Made by a program: the position numbers and the translations under genes
Assembly: GCA_001890945.1 (NCBI GenBank)
Contig: MLAX01000002.1
Location: forward strand, 124,001-188,000
From: Alphaproteobacteria bacterium AO1-B
Lineage (GTDB): Bacteria > Pseudomonadota > Alphaproteobacteria > Rhizobiales > Stappiaceae
Length of the DNA: 64,000 nt
Direction: 5' to 3'
Part shown: one piece after another, positions 24,881 through 32,986 of the stretch
How positions within the stretch are numbered: position 1 is the stretch's first letter
Layout of the letters: each line of letters starts with the position of its first letter
The notes under the pieces: generated by a model
The model's database searches: none
What the model was told of the DNA's origin: nothing
What the model saw: the letters and a program-made list of their open reading frames with translations, nothing else

Positions 24881-25324
24881 ATGGATTTGAAACCGCGATC
24901 AGCCAACTGGGAACAGCGGGTGCGCAAGAGTTTCGAGGCGCAAGCCTTCATGGATCACCTTGGTGCCCGCATGGTCCATTTGGCACCTGGGGCGGTCGAT
25001 CTGGAACTGTCGATGCGCCCGGAACTGACGCAACAGCATGGATTCTTTCATGCAGGTGCCACATCCTCGATTGCCGACAGCGCCGCCGGCTATGCGGCTC
25101 TGACCCTTTTTGCCGATGGCACTGGCGTTCTGACCACCGAATACAAGATCAATCTTCTCAATCCGGCGGCCCAGCCAACGCTTGTTGCCCGCGGCCGGGT
25201 TCTGAAACCGGGGCGGACGCTAACGATTGCCCGTGCTGATGTCTATGGGCTGTCGGACGACACCCAAGTCCATGTGGCAACCGGACTTTTCACCCTTATG
25301 AGCCTTGCGGGCATGAAGGATTGA
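24881..25324 (+). CDS. PaaI-type hotdog-fold acyl-CoA thioesterase
   Basis: 147 aa. Hotdog fold with MDHLGARMVHLAPGAVDLEL and the catalytic-region QQHGFFHAGATSSIADSAAG (His-Gly-x-x-His/Gly and Asp), then VLTTEYKINLLNPA and GRVLKPGRTL. It would hydrolyse acyl-CoA esters, possibly intermediates of the leucine pathway. ATG 24881 has GAGGAG 8 nt upstream. Embedded between liuR and ivd. Confidence 0.85.
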   Translation: MDLKPRSANWEQRVRKSFEAQAFMDHLGARMVHLAPGAVDLELSMRPELTQQHGFFHAGATSSIADSAAGYAALTLFADGTGVLTTEYKINLLNPAAQPTLVARGRVLKPGRTLTIARADVYGLSDDTQVHVATGLFTLMSLAGMKD

Positions 25325-25326
25325 AC

Positions 25327-25785
25327 ATGACACCAGTTACGATCAGACCGATCGAGCGGGCGGACAAAGCCGCATGGCTGCCGCTTTGGCAGGCCTATCT
25401 GGCGTTTTACGAGCAGAGCCTGGCTGACGAAGTCACCGACGGGCTTTTCGAGCGGCTGCTCTCAGATGGCTTTCATGACGGGCTGGTGGCGGAGCAAGAC
25501 GGCAAACTGGTCGGTTTCGTGCATTTCCTTGAGCACGCCTCGACCTGGTCGCTTACCCCGACCTGTTATCTCGAAGATCTTTATGTCGACAACGCTCAGC
25601 GCGGCGGCGGTGTTGGCCGCAAGCTAATTGAGGCCGTCTACGCAGCGGCTGAACAAAGCGGCTGCAGCAATGTCTACTGGCACACACACGATCACAACAC
25701 CGTTGCCCGGCAGCTTTATGACCGGGTCGGTATCCTGAGCAATTTCGTGCGCTACGAAAAGCGCAAATGGGAGGACAGCGTATGA
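25327..25785 (+). CDS. GNAT-family N-acetyltransferase
   Basis: 152 aa from ATG 25327 (AAGGA at 6 nt). GNAT fold: [51 protein letters not shown] (motif A with an R-G-G-G-V-G loop), and the tail [15 protein letters not shown]. Its stop overlaps the ivd start by 4 bp (ATGA). Substrate unknown; co-transcription with acyl-CoA genes suggests an amine or CoA-linked substrate. Confidence 0.85.
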   Translation: MTPVTIRPIERADKAAWLPLWQAYLAFYEQSLADEVTDGLFERLLSDGFHDGLVAEQDGKLVGFVHFLEHASTWSLTPTCYLEDLYVDNAQRGGGVGRKLIEAVYAAAEQSGCSNVYWHTHDHNTVARQLYDRVGILSNFVRYEKRKWEDSV

Positions 25786-26954
25786 TCCGCAACGATTTTC
25801 CAAGCTTCAACTTCGACCTCGGCGAGACCGCCGACATGCTGCGCGACACCGTGCGGTCCTATTCTCAGGACCGCATCGCGCCGCTGGCTGAAAAGATTGA
25901 CCGGGACGACTGGTTCCCGCGCGAGCTGTGGCCGGAAATGGGTGAACTGGGCTTGCACGGCATCACGGTTGAAGAAGAGTGGGGCGGTTCCGGCCTCGGC
26001 TATCTTGAACACTGCATTGCCATGGAAGAGGTCAGCCGGGCCTCGGCCTCGATCGGCCTGAGTTATGGGGCGCATTCGAACCTGTGCGTGAACCAGCTGC
26101 GCCGTTGGGGCAATGACGATCAGAAAAAACGCTATCTCGGCAAATTGGTGTCCGGTGAACATCTCGGCGCGCTTGCAATGTCCGAGCCGGGGGCAGGGTC
26201 TGACGTAGTGTCGATGAAACTGCGCGCCGATAAAAAGGGCGACAAATACATCCTCAACGGCTCCAAGATGTGGATCACCAACGGTCCGTCCGCGGACACG
26301 ATGATCATTTATGCCAAGACCGATATGGATGCGGGCCCCAAAGGCATGACGGCCTTCCTGGTCGAGAAGGATTTCAAAGGTTTCTCCGTTGCCCAGAAGC
26401 TCGACAAGCTGGGTATGCGCGGATCTGAAACCGGGGAACTGGTCTTCCAGGATTGCGAAGTGCCTGAGGAAAACGTGCTCGGTGAAGTCGGCAAGGGCGT
26501 CAATGTCCTGATGTCCGGCCTCGATTATGAGCGCGCGGTTCTGGCCGCCGGCGCAGTCGGCATCATGCAGGCCGCCATGGACGTGGTCATTCCTTACGTT
26601 CACGAGCGCGAGCAGTTCGGCAAGCCGATCGGCACTTTCCAGCTGGTCCAAGGCAAGGTCGCGGACATGTATGTCTCCATGAACGCCTCCAAGGCCTATG
26701 TCTACGCCGTCGCAAAGGCCTGTGACCGGGGAGAAACCACCCGCGAAGATGCGGCCGGCGCAATCCTTTATGCCGCGGAAAACGCAACCAAGATGGCGCT
26801 GGATGCCATTCAGCTTCTCGGCGGCAACGGCTACATCAACGAGTACCCGACCGGTCGGCTTCTGCGTGATGCCAAGCTGTATGAAATCGGCGCGGGCACA
26901 TCTGAAATCCGGCGCATGCTGATCGGCCGGGAGATCTTCTCCAAGACAGCGTAA
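25782..26954 (+). CDS. ivd: Isovaleryl-CoA dehydrogenase
   Basis: 390 aa acyl-CoA dehydrogenase, FAD-dependent, third step of leucine degradation (isovaleryl-CoA to 3-methylcrotonyl-CoA). Family signatures: [53 protein letters not shown] with the catalytic Glu in the position typical of IVD rather than near the C-terminus, and [19 protein letters not shown]. Start at 25782 with GGGAGGA. The other liu genes (carboxylase subunits, hydratase, HMG-CoA lyase) do not follow; a terminator ends the operon. Confidence 0.92.
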   Translation: MIRNDFPSFNFDLGETADMLRDTVRSYSQDRIAPLAEKIDRDDWFPRELWPEMGELGLHGITVEEEWGGSGLGYLEHCIAMEEVSRASASIGLSYGAHSNLCVNQLRRWGNDDQKKRYLGKLVSGEHLGALAMSEPGAGSDVVSMKLRADKKGDKYILNGSKMWITNGPSADTMIIYAKTDMDAGPKGMTAFLVEKDFKGFSVAQKLDKLGMRGSETGELVFQDCEVPEENVLGEVGKGVNVLMSGLDYERAVLAAGAVGIMQAAMDVVIPYVHEREQFGKPIGTFQLVQGKVADMYVSMNASKAYVYAVAKACDRGETTREDAAGAILYAAENATKMALDAIQLLGGNGYINEYPTGRLLRDAKLYEIGAGTSEIRRMLIGREIFSKTA

Positions 26955-26982
26955 TTGTTTGATCGCTTAGACAACCCAAATT

Positions 26983-27012
26983 GCCCCGGCTTTGTTTGCC
27001 GGGGCTTTTTTT
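26983..27012 (+). terminator. Rho-independent terminator of the liuR-ivd operon
   Basis: GCCCCGGC (26983-26990) pairs with GCCGGGGC (26998-27005) around a 7-nt loop and is followed by a run of seven T. Confidence 0.9.
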
Positions 27013-27068
27013 CTAAAGCGCTTCTCGTTGCTGCGGCCGGACGATTTTTTCAAATTAATTTTCCTGCA

Positions 27069-27095
27069 TGTCGAAAAAGACAGACGTCGAACGTC
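27069..27095 (+). promoter_or_regulatory. Possible ECF42-type promoter
   Basis: TGTCGA (27069-27074) and CGTC (27092-27095) are separated by 17 bp, the form described for ECF42 target promoters. A second TGTCGA at 27103 lacks a partner. The leader to the DGPF gene would be about 200 nt, which is long, so this is tentative. The rest of 27013-27301 shows nothing else. Confidence 0.3.
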
Positions 27096-27301
27096 AGAAG
27101 GGTGTCGAAACCTGAATTTGGTGCCTTGAGGGGACAGTCGATTAGATCGTGATGGGAGGTAACTCTGTTCACTTCCTCCAATTGGTTGAAGGACCCCTTG
27201 GGAGCAAGCGTCTTGCGATTTTGCCGGAAAAGAACAAGTCTGCTCGCGGCCCGATTTTGGATTTTGACAGTTTTTGACACTGAAGAAACGAGGATTTCAG
27301 T

Positions 27302-27661
27302 ATGAAATACATGATGTTGATCTATGCAGACCCCGCCCGCGAGCCGGTTTATGGCACTCCGGAATTTGAGAAGATGATGGCCGGCTACTTTGCCTTGAGT
27401 GAAAAACTGACCGCGGAAGGTGTCATGCTGGCAGGCGAGGGGCTGAAAGAAGCCGAGACTGCCAAAGCTTTGCGTGTGCGCGGCGGAAAGGTGGAAACCA
27501 TGGATGGACCGTTTGCGGAGACCAAAGAGCACCTTGGGGGGTTCTATCTTATCGATGTTCCGGACCTTGATACGGCCCTTGGTTATGCCGCCCAGATCCC
27601 GAGCGCGGAATACGGGACGGTCGAAGTACGGCCAGTGATGGACTATCCAGACGCTGACTGA
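27302..27661 (+). CDS. DGPF-domain protein (YCII-related), partner of ECF42 sigma
   Basis: 119 aa. Starts MKYMMLIYADP and contains the eponymous MDGPFAETKEHLGGFYLI, then DTALGYAAQIPSAEYGTVEV. DGPF proteins are ferredoxin-fold relatives of YciI that are encoded next to ECF42 sigma factors; here the sigma gene follows 31 bp downstream. Function (enzyme or sensor) unproven. Confidence 0.9.
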   Translation: MKYMMLIYADPAREPVYGTPEFEKMMAGYFALSEKLTAEGVMLAGEGLKEAETAKALRVRGGKVETMDGPFAETKEHLGGFYLIDVPDLDTALGYAAQIPSAEYGTVEVRPVMDYPDAD

Positions 27662-27692
27662 CGGCGGTGTCTTAAACCGTCTGGAAGGTTCC

Positions 27693-28931
27693 ATGACCGT
27701 CTCCGCTTCAAATGCCATCGCAGTTACCAAAGTCCTGGGCGGCCTCGCCCGGGACGAGCGGGGGCGGTTATTGTCTATCCTGATTGGCAATTTCCGCGAT
27801 TTTCAATTGGCCGAAGACGTCCTCCAGGATGCCATGGTGTCCGCAGTCTCTCACTGGGGGCGCAATGGTCTGCCCAAATCTCCTGAGGCCTGGCTGCTGA
27901 AGGTTGCCTATCGAAAGGCAATTGATCGCATCAGGCGCAAACAAACAGTCGATCGCGCCGAGACGGACCTTTCCATGATGATGGATGAGGTGTCCGGGCT
28001 TGAGGAAAACGATGATATCCCGGATGAGCGATTGCGCCTGATCTTCACCTGCTGTCATCCGGTACTGGAAACCAAATCCCAGATGGCGCTGACGCTTCGC
28101 ACTTTGGGCGGGCTGACGACTGGAGAAATCGCGCGCGCTTTCCTGGACCGGGAGACCACCATGGGGCAGAGATTGTCCCGTGCGAAAGCGAAACTTGGTG
28201 GCTCAGATATCTCGTATGAGGTGCCGGGTTCCGAACAATGGACGGAACGGCTGGATGCTGTTTTGGGTGTCGTCTATCTGATCTTCACAACAGGATTATC
28301 TGCACCTGAAGACGATCAACGCGGTCTCGCACACGAAGCTATCTTCCTCTGCAACATATTGAACAAACTTCGGCCTGATGACCCGGAGATCGAAGGGTGC
28401 CTTGCGCTTTTGACACTCAACTATGCGCGACGTGGCGCACGGTTTGACCACAAAGGAGCGCGCGTCGCCTTTCTCGATCAGGACCGGGGGCTCTGGAAGT
28501 CGGCAGAACTGCAAGACGCCATCTCGCTGGTCGAAACTGCCCTGGCGCGCCGAAAACTTGGGCCTTACCAAATCAAAGCGGCGATTGCCGCCTGCCATTG
28601 TGAAGGCGCATCGCCTGACTGGGCGCAAATCTTATTGCTCTATGACGAGTTGCTGGTTTTCGAGCCGACGGATGTGGTCCGCCTGAACCGCGCTGTTGCA
28701 TTGGCGGAGATCGGAGCGCTTCATGAGGCACTGGAACTGATTGCGGCGTTAGAGCCGGATCTCTCGGACTATCAGCCTCTTTATGCCGCCAAGGCGGAAC
28801 TGCTTTTTCGCGCGGGACACCTCGGCAAGGCGCACTCCGCCTATGCAAAGGCAATCGCATTGGCACAGGCGAAAGCAGACCGGTTATTTCTGGAACACCG
28901 GGCAAAGCGGTGTGTGAGTGAGAGCTCATGA
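27693..28931 (+). CDS. ECF42-type RNA polymerase sigma factor
   Basis: 412 aa. Sigma region 2 (FRDFQLAEDVLQDAMVSAVS; WLLKVAYRKAIDRIRR), the family hallmark DERLRLIFTCCHPVL, sigma region 4 (ALTLRTLGGLTTGEIARAFL; TMGQRLSRAKAKL), and a long C-terminal TPR-like extension (about 200-410; LNRAVALAEIGALHEALELI) typical of ECF42. No anti-sigma gene is adjacent, as expected for this group, where the C-terminal domain regulates activity. Cotranscribed with the DGPF gene. Confidence 0.92.
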   Translation: MTVSASNAIAVTKVLGGLARDERGRLLSILIGNFRDFQLAEDVLQDAMVSAVSHWGRNGLPKSPEAWLLKVAYRKAIDRIRRKQTVDRAETDLSMMMDEVSGLEENDDIPDERLRLIFTCCHPVLETKSQMALTLRTLGGLTTGEIARAFLDRETTMGQRLSRAKAKLGGSDISYEVPGSEQWTERLDAVLGVVYLIFTTGLSAPEDDQRGLAHEAIFLCNILNKLRPDDPEIEGCLALLTLNYARRGARFDHKGARVAFLDQDRGLWKSAELQDAISLVETALARRKLGPYQIKAAIAACHCEGASPDWAQILLLYDELLVFEPTDVVRLNRAVALAEIGALHEALELIAALEPDLSDYQPLYAAKAELLFRAGHLGKAHSAYAKAIALAQAKADRLFLEHRAKRCVSESS

Positions 28932-28984
28932 CCAGATGATATCGGTCGATTTCGCCAAACGGTATTTGAAGGAATTCTGGCACA

Positions 28985-29479
28985 ATGACGATGACCTGGT
29001 TTTCGCCAAAGGTGGAAAAGCGACGCAGCGGAATTGAAGGGCGCGGTCTTTTTGCCACTGCGCCAATCACCAACGGTGAGCTGGTTGTCGTCAAAGGCGG
29101 TCATGTGTTTGACCGGGCGCGGCGCGACGAACTTGCAAGGAGTTTGGGACCGGCAGAGATCCAGATCGGCGACGACCTGTTTATTGGCCCGGTTTCTGCT
29201 GACGAGCGGGAAAGCTCAATGATGCATCTCAATCATTCGTGTGCACCGAATCTCGGAATTCGGGGCCAGATTGCGTTTCATGCGATGCGGGATATCAAAG
29301 TGGGGGAAGAACTCGGTTTTGACTATGCAACGGGCGATGACGATGACTGGGAAATGGAATGCGCTTGCGGCACGGATCGCTGCCGCGGACTGATCACCGG
29401 ACAGGACTGGCGCCGTGCCGAGTTGCAGGTTCGGTATGCTGGTTGGTTCTCGGATTACTTGGCGCGGAAAATTACATAA
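28985..29479 (+). CDS. SET-domain protein lysine methyltransferase-like
   Basis: 164 aa, essentially one SET domain. GIEGRGLFATAPITNGELV forms the first SAM-binding strand, MHLNHSCAPN the NHS knot motif, and GEELGFDYAT the second motif with catalytic Tyr. A post-SET Cys cluster follows (CACGTDRC), which could bind zinc. Bacterial SET proteins methylate lysines of ribosomal or other proteins; target unknown. Confidence 0.88.
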   Translation: MTMTWFSPKVEKRRSGIEGRGLFATAPITNGELVVVKGGHVFDRARRDELARSLGPAEIQIGDDLFIGPVSADERESSMMHLNHSCAPNLGIRGQIAFHAMRDIKVGEELGFDYATGDDDDWEMECACGTDRCRGLITGQDWRRAELQVRYAGWFSDYLARKIT

Positions 29480-29632
29480 AATATAGATTTGATTTTGTTT
29501 GATTGTCTTACAATAAGACCATGGTTTCCTGTAGTAAATTTAATGATTAAACATCTGAAATAATTATTGAATATATGAACGGGTGGTCGCATCTCCAGTG
29601 CATTGGACGGCACAAACTCATGGAGGAATGAC

Positions 29633-30139
29633 ATGCCCCTGAAAAAAACACTCATAACAGCAACACTCGCCACCGCAGCTTTGGGAATTGGCAGTGCGCA
29701 CGCACTTGAACAATGCCAACCATTTTCGGTTACAGCGCCGATGAATGAACACCGCGTCGTCAAAGTGGTCAAACAGGGATCCGATGCACCGATGCCCGGT
29801 GATCTTCGGATCGGTCACAGTGATCTCGTCGACAACAATGGCAACGCGGTCGGCTCAGTTGAATGGGAAACCCGGGTCCTCGGTGAAGATGATGCAGGTC
29901 AGGTCCGGCTGGCGTCCGATGTTGTCCTGAGCTTTGAAAACGGCAATCTCTATGCCCGGTCGGGAGCTTACACGGTCGATAAACCGGTTCATTCACCGGA
30001 AACTCGCACGATCGCCAATGACCAGACCCGCGATGTGCTCGGTGGATCGGGCGTGTTCGAAGATGCCAATGGCAAGATCACCTTTTCCATGCAGGAAAAT
30101 GGTGACGCCAAACTCAATGTGGACATCACCTGCACCTAG
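29633..30139 (+). CDS. Secreted beta-barrel-like protein (hypothetical)
   Basis: 168 aa from ATG 29633 with GGAGGAATGAC upstream. Sec signal peptide cut near SAHA; the mature protein is strand-rich (ASDVVLSFENGNLYARSGAY; SGVFEDANGKITFSM) and has one Cys near each end (EQCQPF and DITCT), likely a disulphide. The GSGVFEDANGKI pattern recalls allene-oxide-cyclase/dirigent-like barrels, but this is a weak resemblance. The 150 bp upstream are AT-rich and probably hold its promoter. Confidence 0.65.
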   Translation: MPLKKTLITATLATAALGIGSAHALEQCQPFSVTAPMNEHRVVKVVKQGSDAPMPGDLRIGHSDLVDNNGNAVGSVEWETRVLGEDDAGQVRLASDVVLSFENGNLYARSGAYTVDKPVHSPETRTIANDQTRDVLGGSGVFEDANGKITFSMQENGDAKLNVDITCT

Positions 30140-30260
30140 TCACGCAAGGCAGATCGGGCTCCATTCATCCCGGTCTGCCTTGCCCTCCACAATTGTCATC
30201 GTCACCACAAATCCCGATTGGCCGTTGCTGCGTAACGACATAAACGCAACAGGACGATCT

Positions 30261-30950
30261 ATGGGTACTTTGGCAATTGTGATTGGGGCAACGGGCGGTA
30301 TCGGGTCCGCTTTGGTGCGGGTGCTCGATGAAACCGGTCCTTATGACCGCGTGGTTGGCCTTTCCCGCAGAACACACCCCGGTTTGGATTTGCTTGACGA
30401 GACAAGCATTCAAGCGGCTGCCAAATGGGTTGCCGGGCAGGGGGATGATCTGCGGCTCGTTTTTGATGCAACCGGTGCATTGACGCTGGGCGATCGCAAG
30501 CCGGAAAAGAGTCTTCGGGAGCTGGATCCCCAAGCACTTGCAGAGTCTTATGCCATCAACGCCATCGGTCCGGCGATCTTGATAAAGCATTTTCTTCCGC
30601 TCCTGCCGAAAGACGGAAAGAGCGTTTTTGCAACACTGTCGGCGCGGGTAGGATCCATTTCAGATAACAATCTGGGGGGCTGGTACGGTTACCGTGCATC
30701 GAAAGCCGCCCTTAATCAGCTTGTGCGGACTGCGTCCATTGAGCTCGCGCGGCGCAAACCGAATGCGATCTGTGTGGCGCTGCATCCTGGAACCGTGCGA
30801 ACACCTTTGACCGAAGGGTTTGCCAAATCGGGTCTGGAGGTGCAGGCGCCCGAAAAGGCCGCCGAACGCCTGCTGTCGGTGATCAATGGCCTGACACCGG
30901 CTGAGACCGGCGGCTATTTCGATCACATGGGCGAACGGATCGAGTGGTAG
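30261..30950 (+). CDS. Short-chain dehydrogenase/reductase (CsgA/YciK-like)
   Basis: 229 aa. Cofactor motif AIVIGATGGIGSALV, active-site Ser in ATLSARVGSISDN, and the catalytic pair in WYGYRASKAALNQL (Tyr-x-x-x-Lys) followed by VALHPGTVRTPLTEGF. This is the layout of C-signal-like SDRs. AGGA lies 8 nt upstream of the ATG. Substrate unknown. Confidence 0.88.
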   Translation: MGTLAIVIGATGGIGSALVRVLDETGPYDRVVGLSRRTHPGLDLLDETSIQAAAKWVAGQGDDLRLVFDATGALTLGDRKPEKSLRELDPQALAESYAINAIGPAILIKHFLPLLPKDGKSVFATLSARVGSISDNNLGGWYGYRASKAALNQLVRTASIELARRKPNAICVALHPGTVRTPLTEGFAKSGLEVQAPEKAAERLLSVINGLTPAETGGYFDHMGERIEW

Positions 30951-30988
30951 CCCACGCCGATCCGATCATTTTGTTACAGCCAGTGTGA

Positions 30989-31300
30989 TTAAGACAGTTT
31001 CATCGTCACCATGCCAGCGACGATCAGCAGTGCGGCGATCAGCCGTTGCGGGGTGATTGCTTCGCCAAGGACCCAGACACCGACAGCAAAAGCGCCAATC
31101 GCGCCAACCCCGGTCCAGATCATGTAAGCCGTTCCGAGCGGCAAGCTGCGCATCGAAACGGCCAGCAGGCCGAAAGACCCGGCCATGGCCACTGCCATAA
31201 TGAGGGTTGGCAAGAGGCGACTGAAGCCGTGCGACTGTTTCATCGCATACGCCCATATGATTTCCAAAAGGCCGGCCAATAACAACAAGACCCAAGCCAT
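30989..31300 (-). CDS. gdx: SMR-family guanidinium exporter (Gdx/SugE type)
   Basis: 103 aa, four membrane helices. Glu13 in helix 1 (GLLEIIWAYAMKQS) is the proton/substrate residue of SMR carriers, and the W-A-Y-A-x-K-x-S ending of helix 1 plus LPLGTAYMIWTGVGAIG are typical of the SugE/Gdx branch that exports guanidinium in exchange for protons. The start at 31300 is chosen because GGAG lies 6 nt upstream, just after the riboswitch hairpin; a start four codons earlier would overlap that site. Probably controlled by the riboswitch listed next. Confidence 0.88.
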   Translation of the reverse strand: MAWVLLLLAGLLEIIWAYAMKQSHGFSRLLPTLIMAVAMAGSFGLLAVSMRSLPLGTAYMIWTGVGAIGAFAVGVWVLGEAITPQRLIAALLIVAGMVTMKLS

Positions 31301-31315
31301 GTTTGTCTCCATGCT

Positions 31316-31363
31316 CGGGTCGTCCCGGATTGATTTTTTTTCGGAGTACGCGGACGTCCGCGT
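31316..31363 (-). ncRNA. Guanidine-II (mini-ykkC) riboswitch candidate
   Basis: On the minus strand two GC-rich hairpins precede the gdx ribosome site. P1 (31363-31348) has the stem ACGCGG/CCGCGT with loop ACGT; P2 (31327-31316) has CGGG/CCCG with loop ACGA. The 20-nt linker is A-rich. Guanidine-II RNAs are defined by two such stem-loops with ACGR loops placed directly before the Shine-Dalgarno; here GGAG begins 5 nt after P2. P2 fits fully; the P1 loop ends in U instead of a purine, a deviation. The downstream gene, a guanidinium exporter, is the classical target. Confidence 0.72.
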
Positions 31364-31369
31364 GACCGA

Positions 31370-31397
31370 GAGATAAGAAGTCCCTTGACGGGTTCAA
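31370..31397 (-). promoter_or_regulatory. Promoter of the riboswitch-gdx transcript
   Basis: On the minus strand TTGAAC (31397-31392) and TATCTC (31375-31370) are separated by 16 nt. Transcription would start near 31363, precisely at the 5' end of hairpin P1. Confidence 0.45.
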
Positions 31398-31456
31398 GTC
31401 TGGTTATGTTCAATCAGACACCTTTTGCTCCAGCCGTCTCGCCTTGGGAGTTGTTC

Positions 31457-32434
31457 ATGTCAGATCCGTTCTTTCAGCCCGTTTCCGGGTTCGACCTGCC
31501 GCGCTTTGCCGGTGTGCCGACATTCATGCGGCTGCCGCATGTCGAACTCAACAGCCCGCGGCTGGCAGACGTGCAGATTGGGCTGATCGGAGCGCCGTGG
31601 GACGGCGGCACGACCAACAGGCCGGGGCCGCGCCACGGTCCGCGGCAGCTCCGGGATGCCTCGACAATGATCCGGGCCCAAAACGGGGACACCGGCGTCC
31701 GGCCGTTTGAACTGGTCAATTGCGCGGATCTTGGTGATGTCGGCCCCAACCCGGCAAGCGTTGACGACAGTCTGCACCGCATGACCGCGTTCTATGATGA
31801 CGTTTTGGAGGCGGGTGTTGTACCGCTGACAGCGGGCGGTGATCACCTGTGTTCCCTGCCGATACTCCGAGCAATTGCAAACAAGCATGGCCCGGTGGGG
31901 ATGATCCATTTCGACAGTCACACGGATCTGTTCAAGAGCTATTTTGGTGGCATGCAATACACCCACGGAACGCCCTTCCGGCGCGCGGTAGAAGAGGGGC
32001 TGCTGGACCCCAAACGGGTCGTGCAGATCGGCATTCGCGGCACGGCCTATGATTTTGAAGACCGGGACTTTGCCGAAAGTGTGGGCATTCGGGTGATTGC
32101 CATCGAGGAGTATTTCGCCCGCGGGGTGCAGGATGTCCTGGCGGAGGCAAAGGAGATCGTTGGTCAAGGCGCGACCTATGTCTCCTACGACATTGATTTT
32201 GTCGATCCGGCGTTTGCACCAGGCACCGGCACTCCGGAAGTGGGCGGGCCAAACTCGTTTGAAGCGCTGCAAGTCGCGCGCATGCTCGACGGGGTCAATA
32301 TTGTCGGAGCGGATCTTGTTGAGGTATCGCCACCATTCGATCAAAGCGGCGGGACGGCCTTCCTGGGTGTTTCGATCATGTTCGAACTCTTGTGCAATAT
32401 GGCCTTGAACCTGAAAGGCCAGGAGGGCCAATGA
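31457..32434 (+). CDS. Ureohydrolase (agmatinase/guanidinoalkanoate hydrolase family)
   Basis: 325 aa of the arginase/agmatinase superfamily, which hydrolyses a guanidino group to urea plus amine at a binuclear Mn centre. Metal ligands are visible: His130 (TAGGDH), Asp153, His155 and Asp157 (HFDSHTD) and Asp245/Asp247 (SYDIDFVDP), followed by APGTGTPEVGG. The second motif has Ser154 where DAHxD is usual. The start at 31457 has GGGAG at 6 nt. First gene of an operon with a cupin and, probably, a TAXI-TRAP transporter; divergent from gdx. Agmatine, guanidinobutyrate, guanidinopropionate or guanidine itself are possible substrates; sequence alone does not decide. Confidence 0.88.
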   Translation: MSDPFFQPVSGFDLPRFAGVPTFMRLPHVELNSPRLADVQIGLIGAPWDGGTTNRPGPRHGPRQLRDASTMIRAQNGDTGVRPFELVNCADLGDVGPNPASVDDSLHRMTAFYDDVLEAGVVPLTAGGDHLCSLPILRAIANKHGPVGMIHFDSHTDLFKSYFGGMQYTHGTPFRRAVEEGLLDPKRVVQIGIRGTAYDFEDRDFAESVGIRVIAIEEYFARGVQDVLAEAKEIVGQGATYVSYDIDFVDPAFAPGTGTPEVGGPNSFEALQVARMLDGVNIVGADLVEVSPPFDQSGGTAFLGVSIMFELLCNMALNLKGQEGQ

Positions 32435-32817
32435 AAACCACAACGTTGGCTGATAAGCCCGATGCCATGTCGCCTGCAGGTGCCGAGATCCGCTTCATCA
32501 TGGATGGCGAGACCGGCAACATGATCCACAGCACTGTTCCATCAGGGCAGATCAACAAGGCAACGCGCCACAAAACGGTGAGTGAGTTCTGGCATGTGCT
32601 GGAGGGACGCGGTCAGATCTGGCGTGCAAGGGAAGGGCGTGAAGAGACGGTGGTTTTGGAAGCTGGAGTGTCCATCGACATTCCGGTTGGGACTGCGTTT
32701 CAATACCGCTGCGACAGCGAACAGCCGCTGAAATTCATTTGTATCTCCATGCCGCCATGGCCGGGAGACTCAGAAGCCGAGCCTGTCAAAGGAATTTGGG
32801 AGCCAACCATCGCCTGA
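32431..32817 (+). CDS. Cupin-domain protein
   Basis: 128 aa. Overlaps the ureohydrolase stop by 4 bp (ATGA), so it is translationally coupled. Single cupin barrel: TVSEFWHVLEGRGQIWRA (motif 1 region with His and Glu) and VSIDIPVGTAFQYRCDSEQP (motif 2). The fold suits a metal-dependent small-molecule enzyme or a ligand sensor. Its tight coupling to the ureohydrolase suggests a role in the same pathway, for example handling of the product or modulation of activity. Confidence 0.82.
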   Translation: MKTTTLADKPDAMSPAGAEIRFIMDGETGNMIHSTVPSGQINKATRHKTVSEFWHVLEGRGQIWRAREGREETVVLEAGVSIDIPVGTAFQYRCDSEQPLKFICISMPPWPGDSEAEPVKGIWEPTIA

Positions 32818-32986
32818 ACGGCCTTGGATTGCCGGACAAAAACCGGTGTAGGCTTCTGACGAAATAAAACTTTTTATGATCAAGCCTATCTGGTTTGAAC
32901 AACCGACGTACCATTTCTGCTTGTAATAGCATTGCGCCTTGGGTGCGCTCCCAATAACGTTGATCAAAACCATAGGGAGCGAACGC

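Noticed and set aside
25752..26651. 299-aa minus-strand frame opposite ivd
   Set aside because: Shadow of a high-GC gene with strong codon bias; no ribosome site and no domain.
31460..32443. 327-aa minus-strand frame opposite the ureohydrolase
   Set aside because: Antisense shadow of a gene with intact metal-binding motifs.
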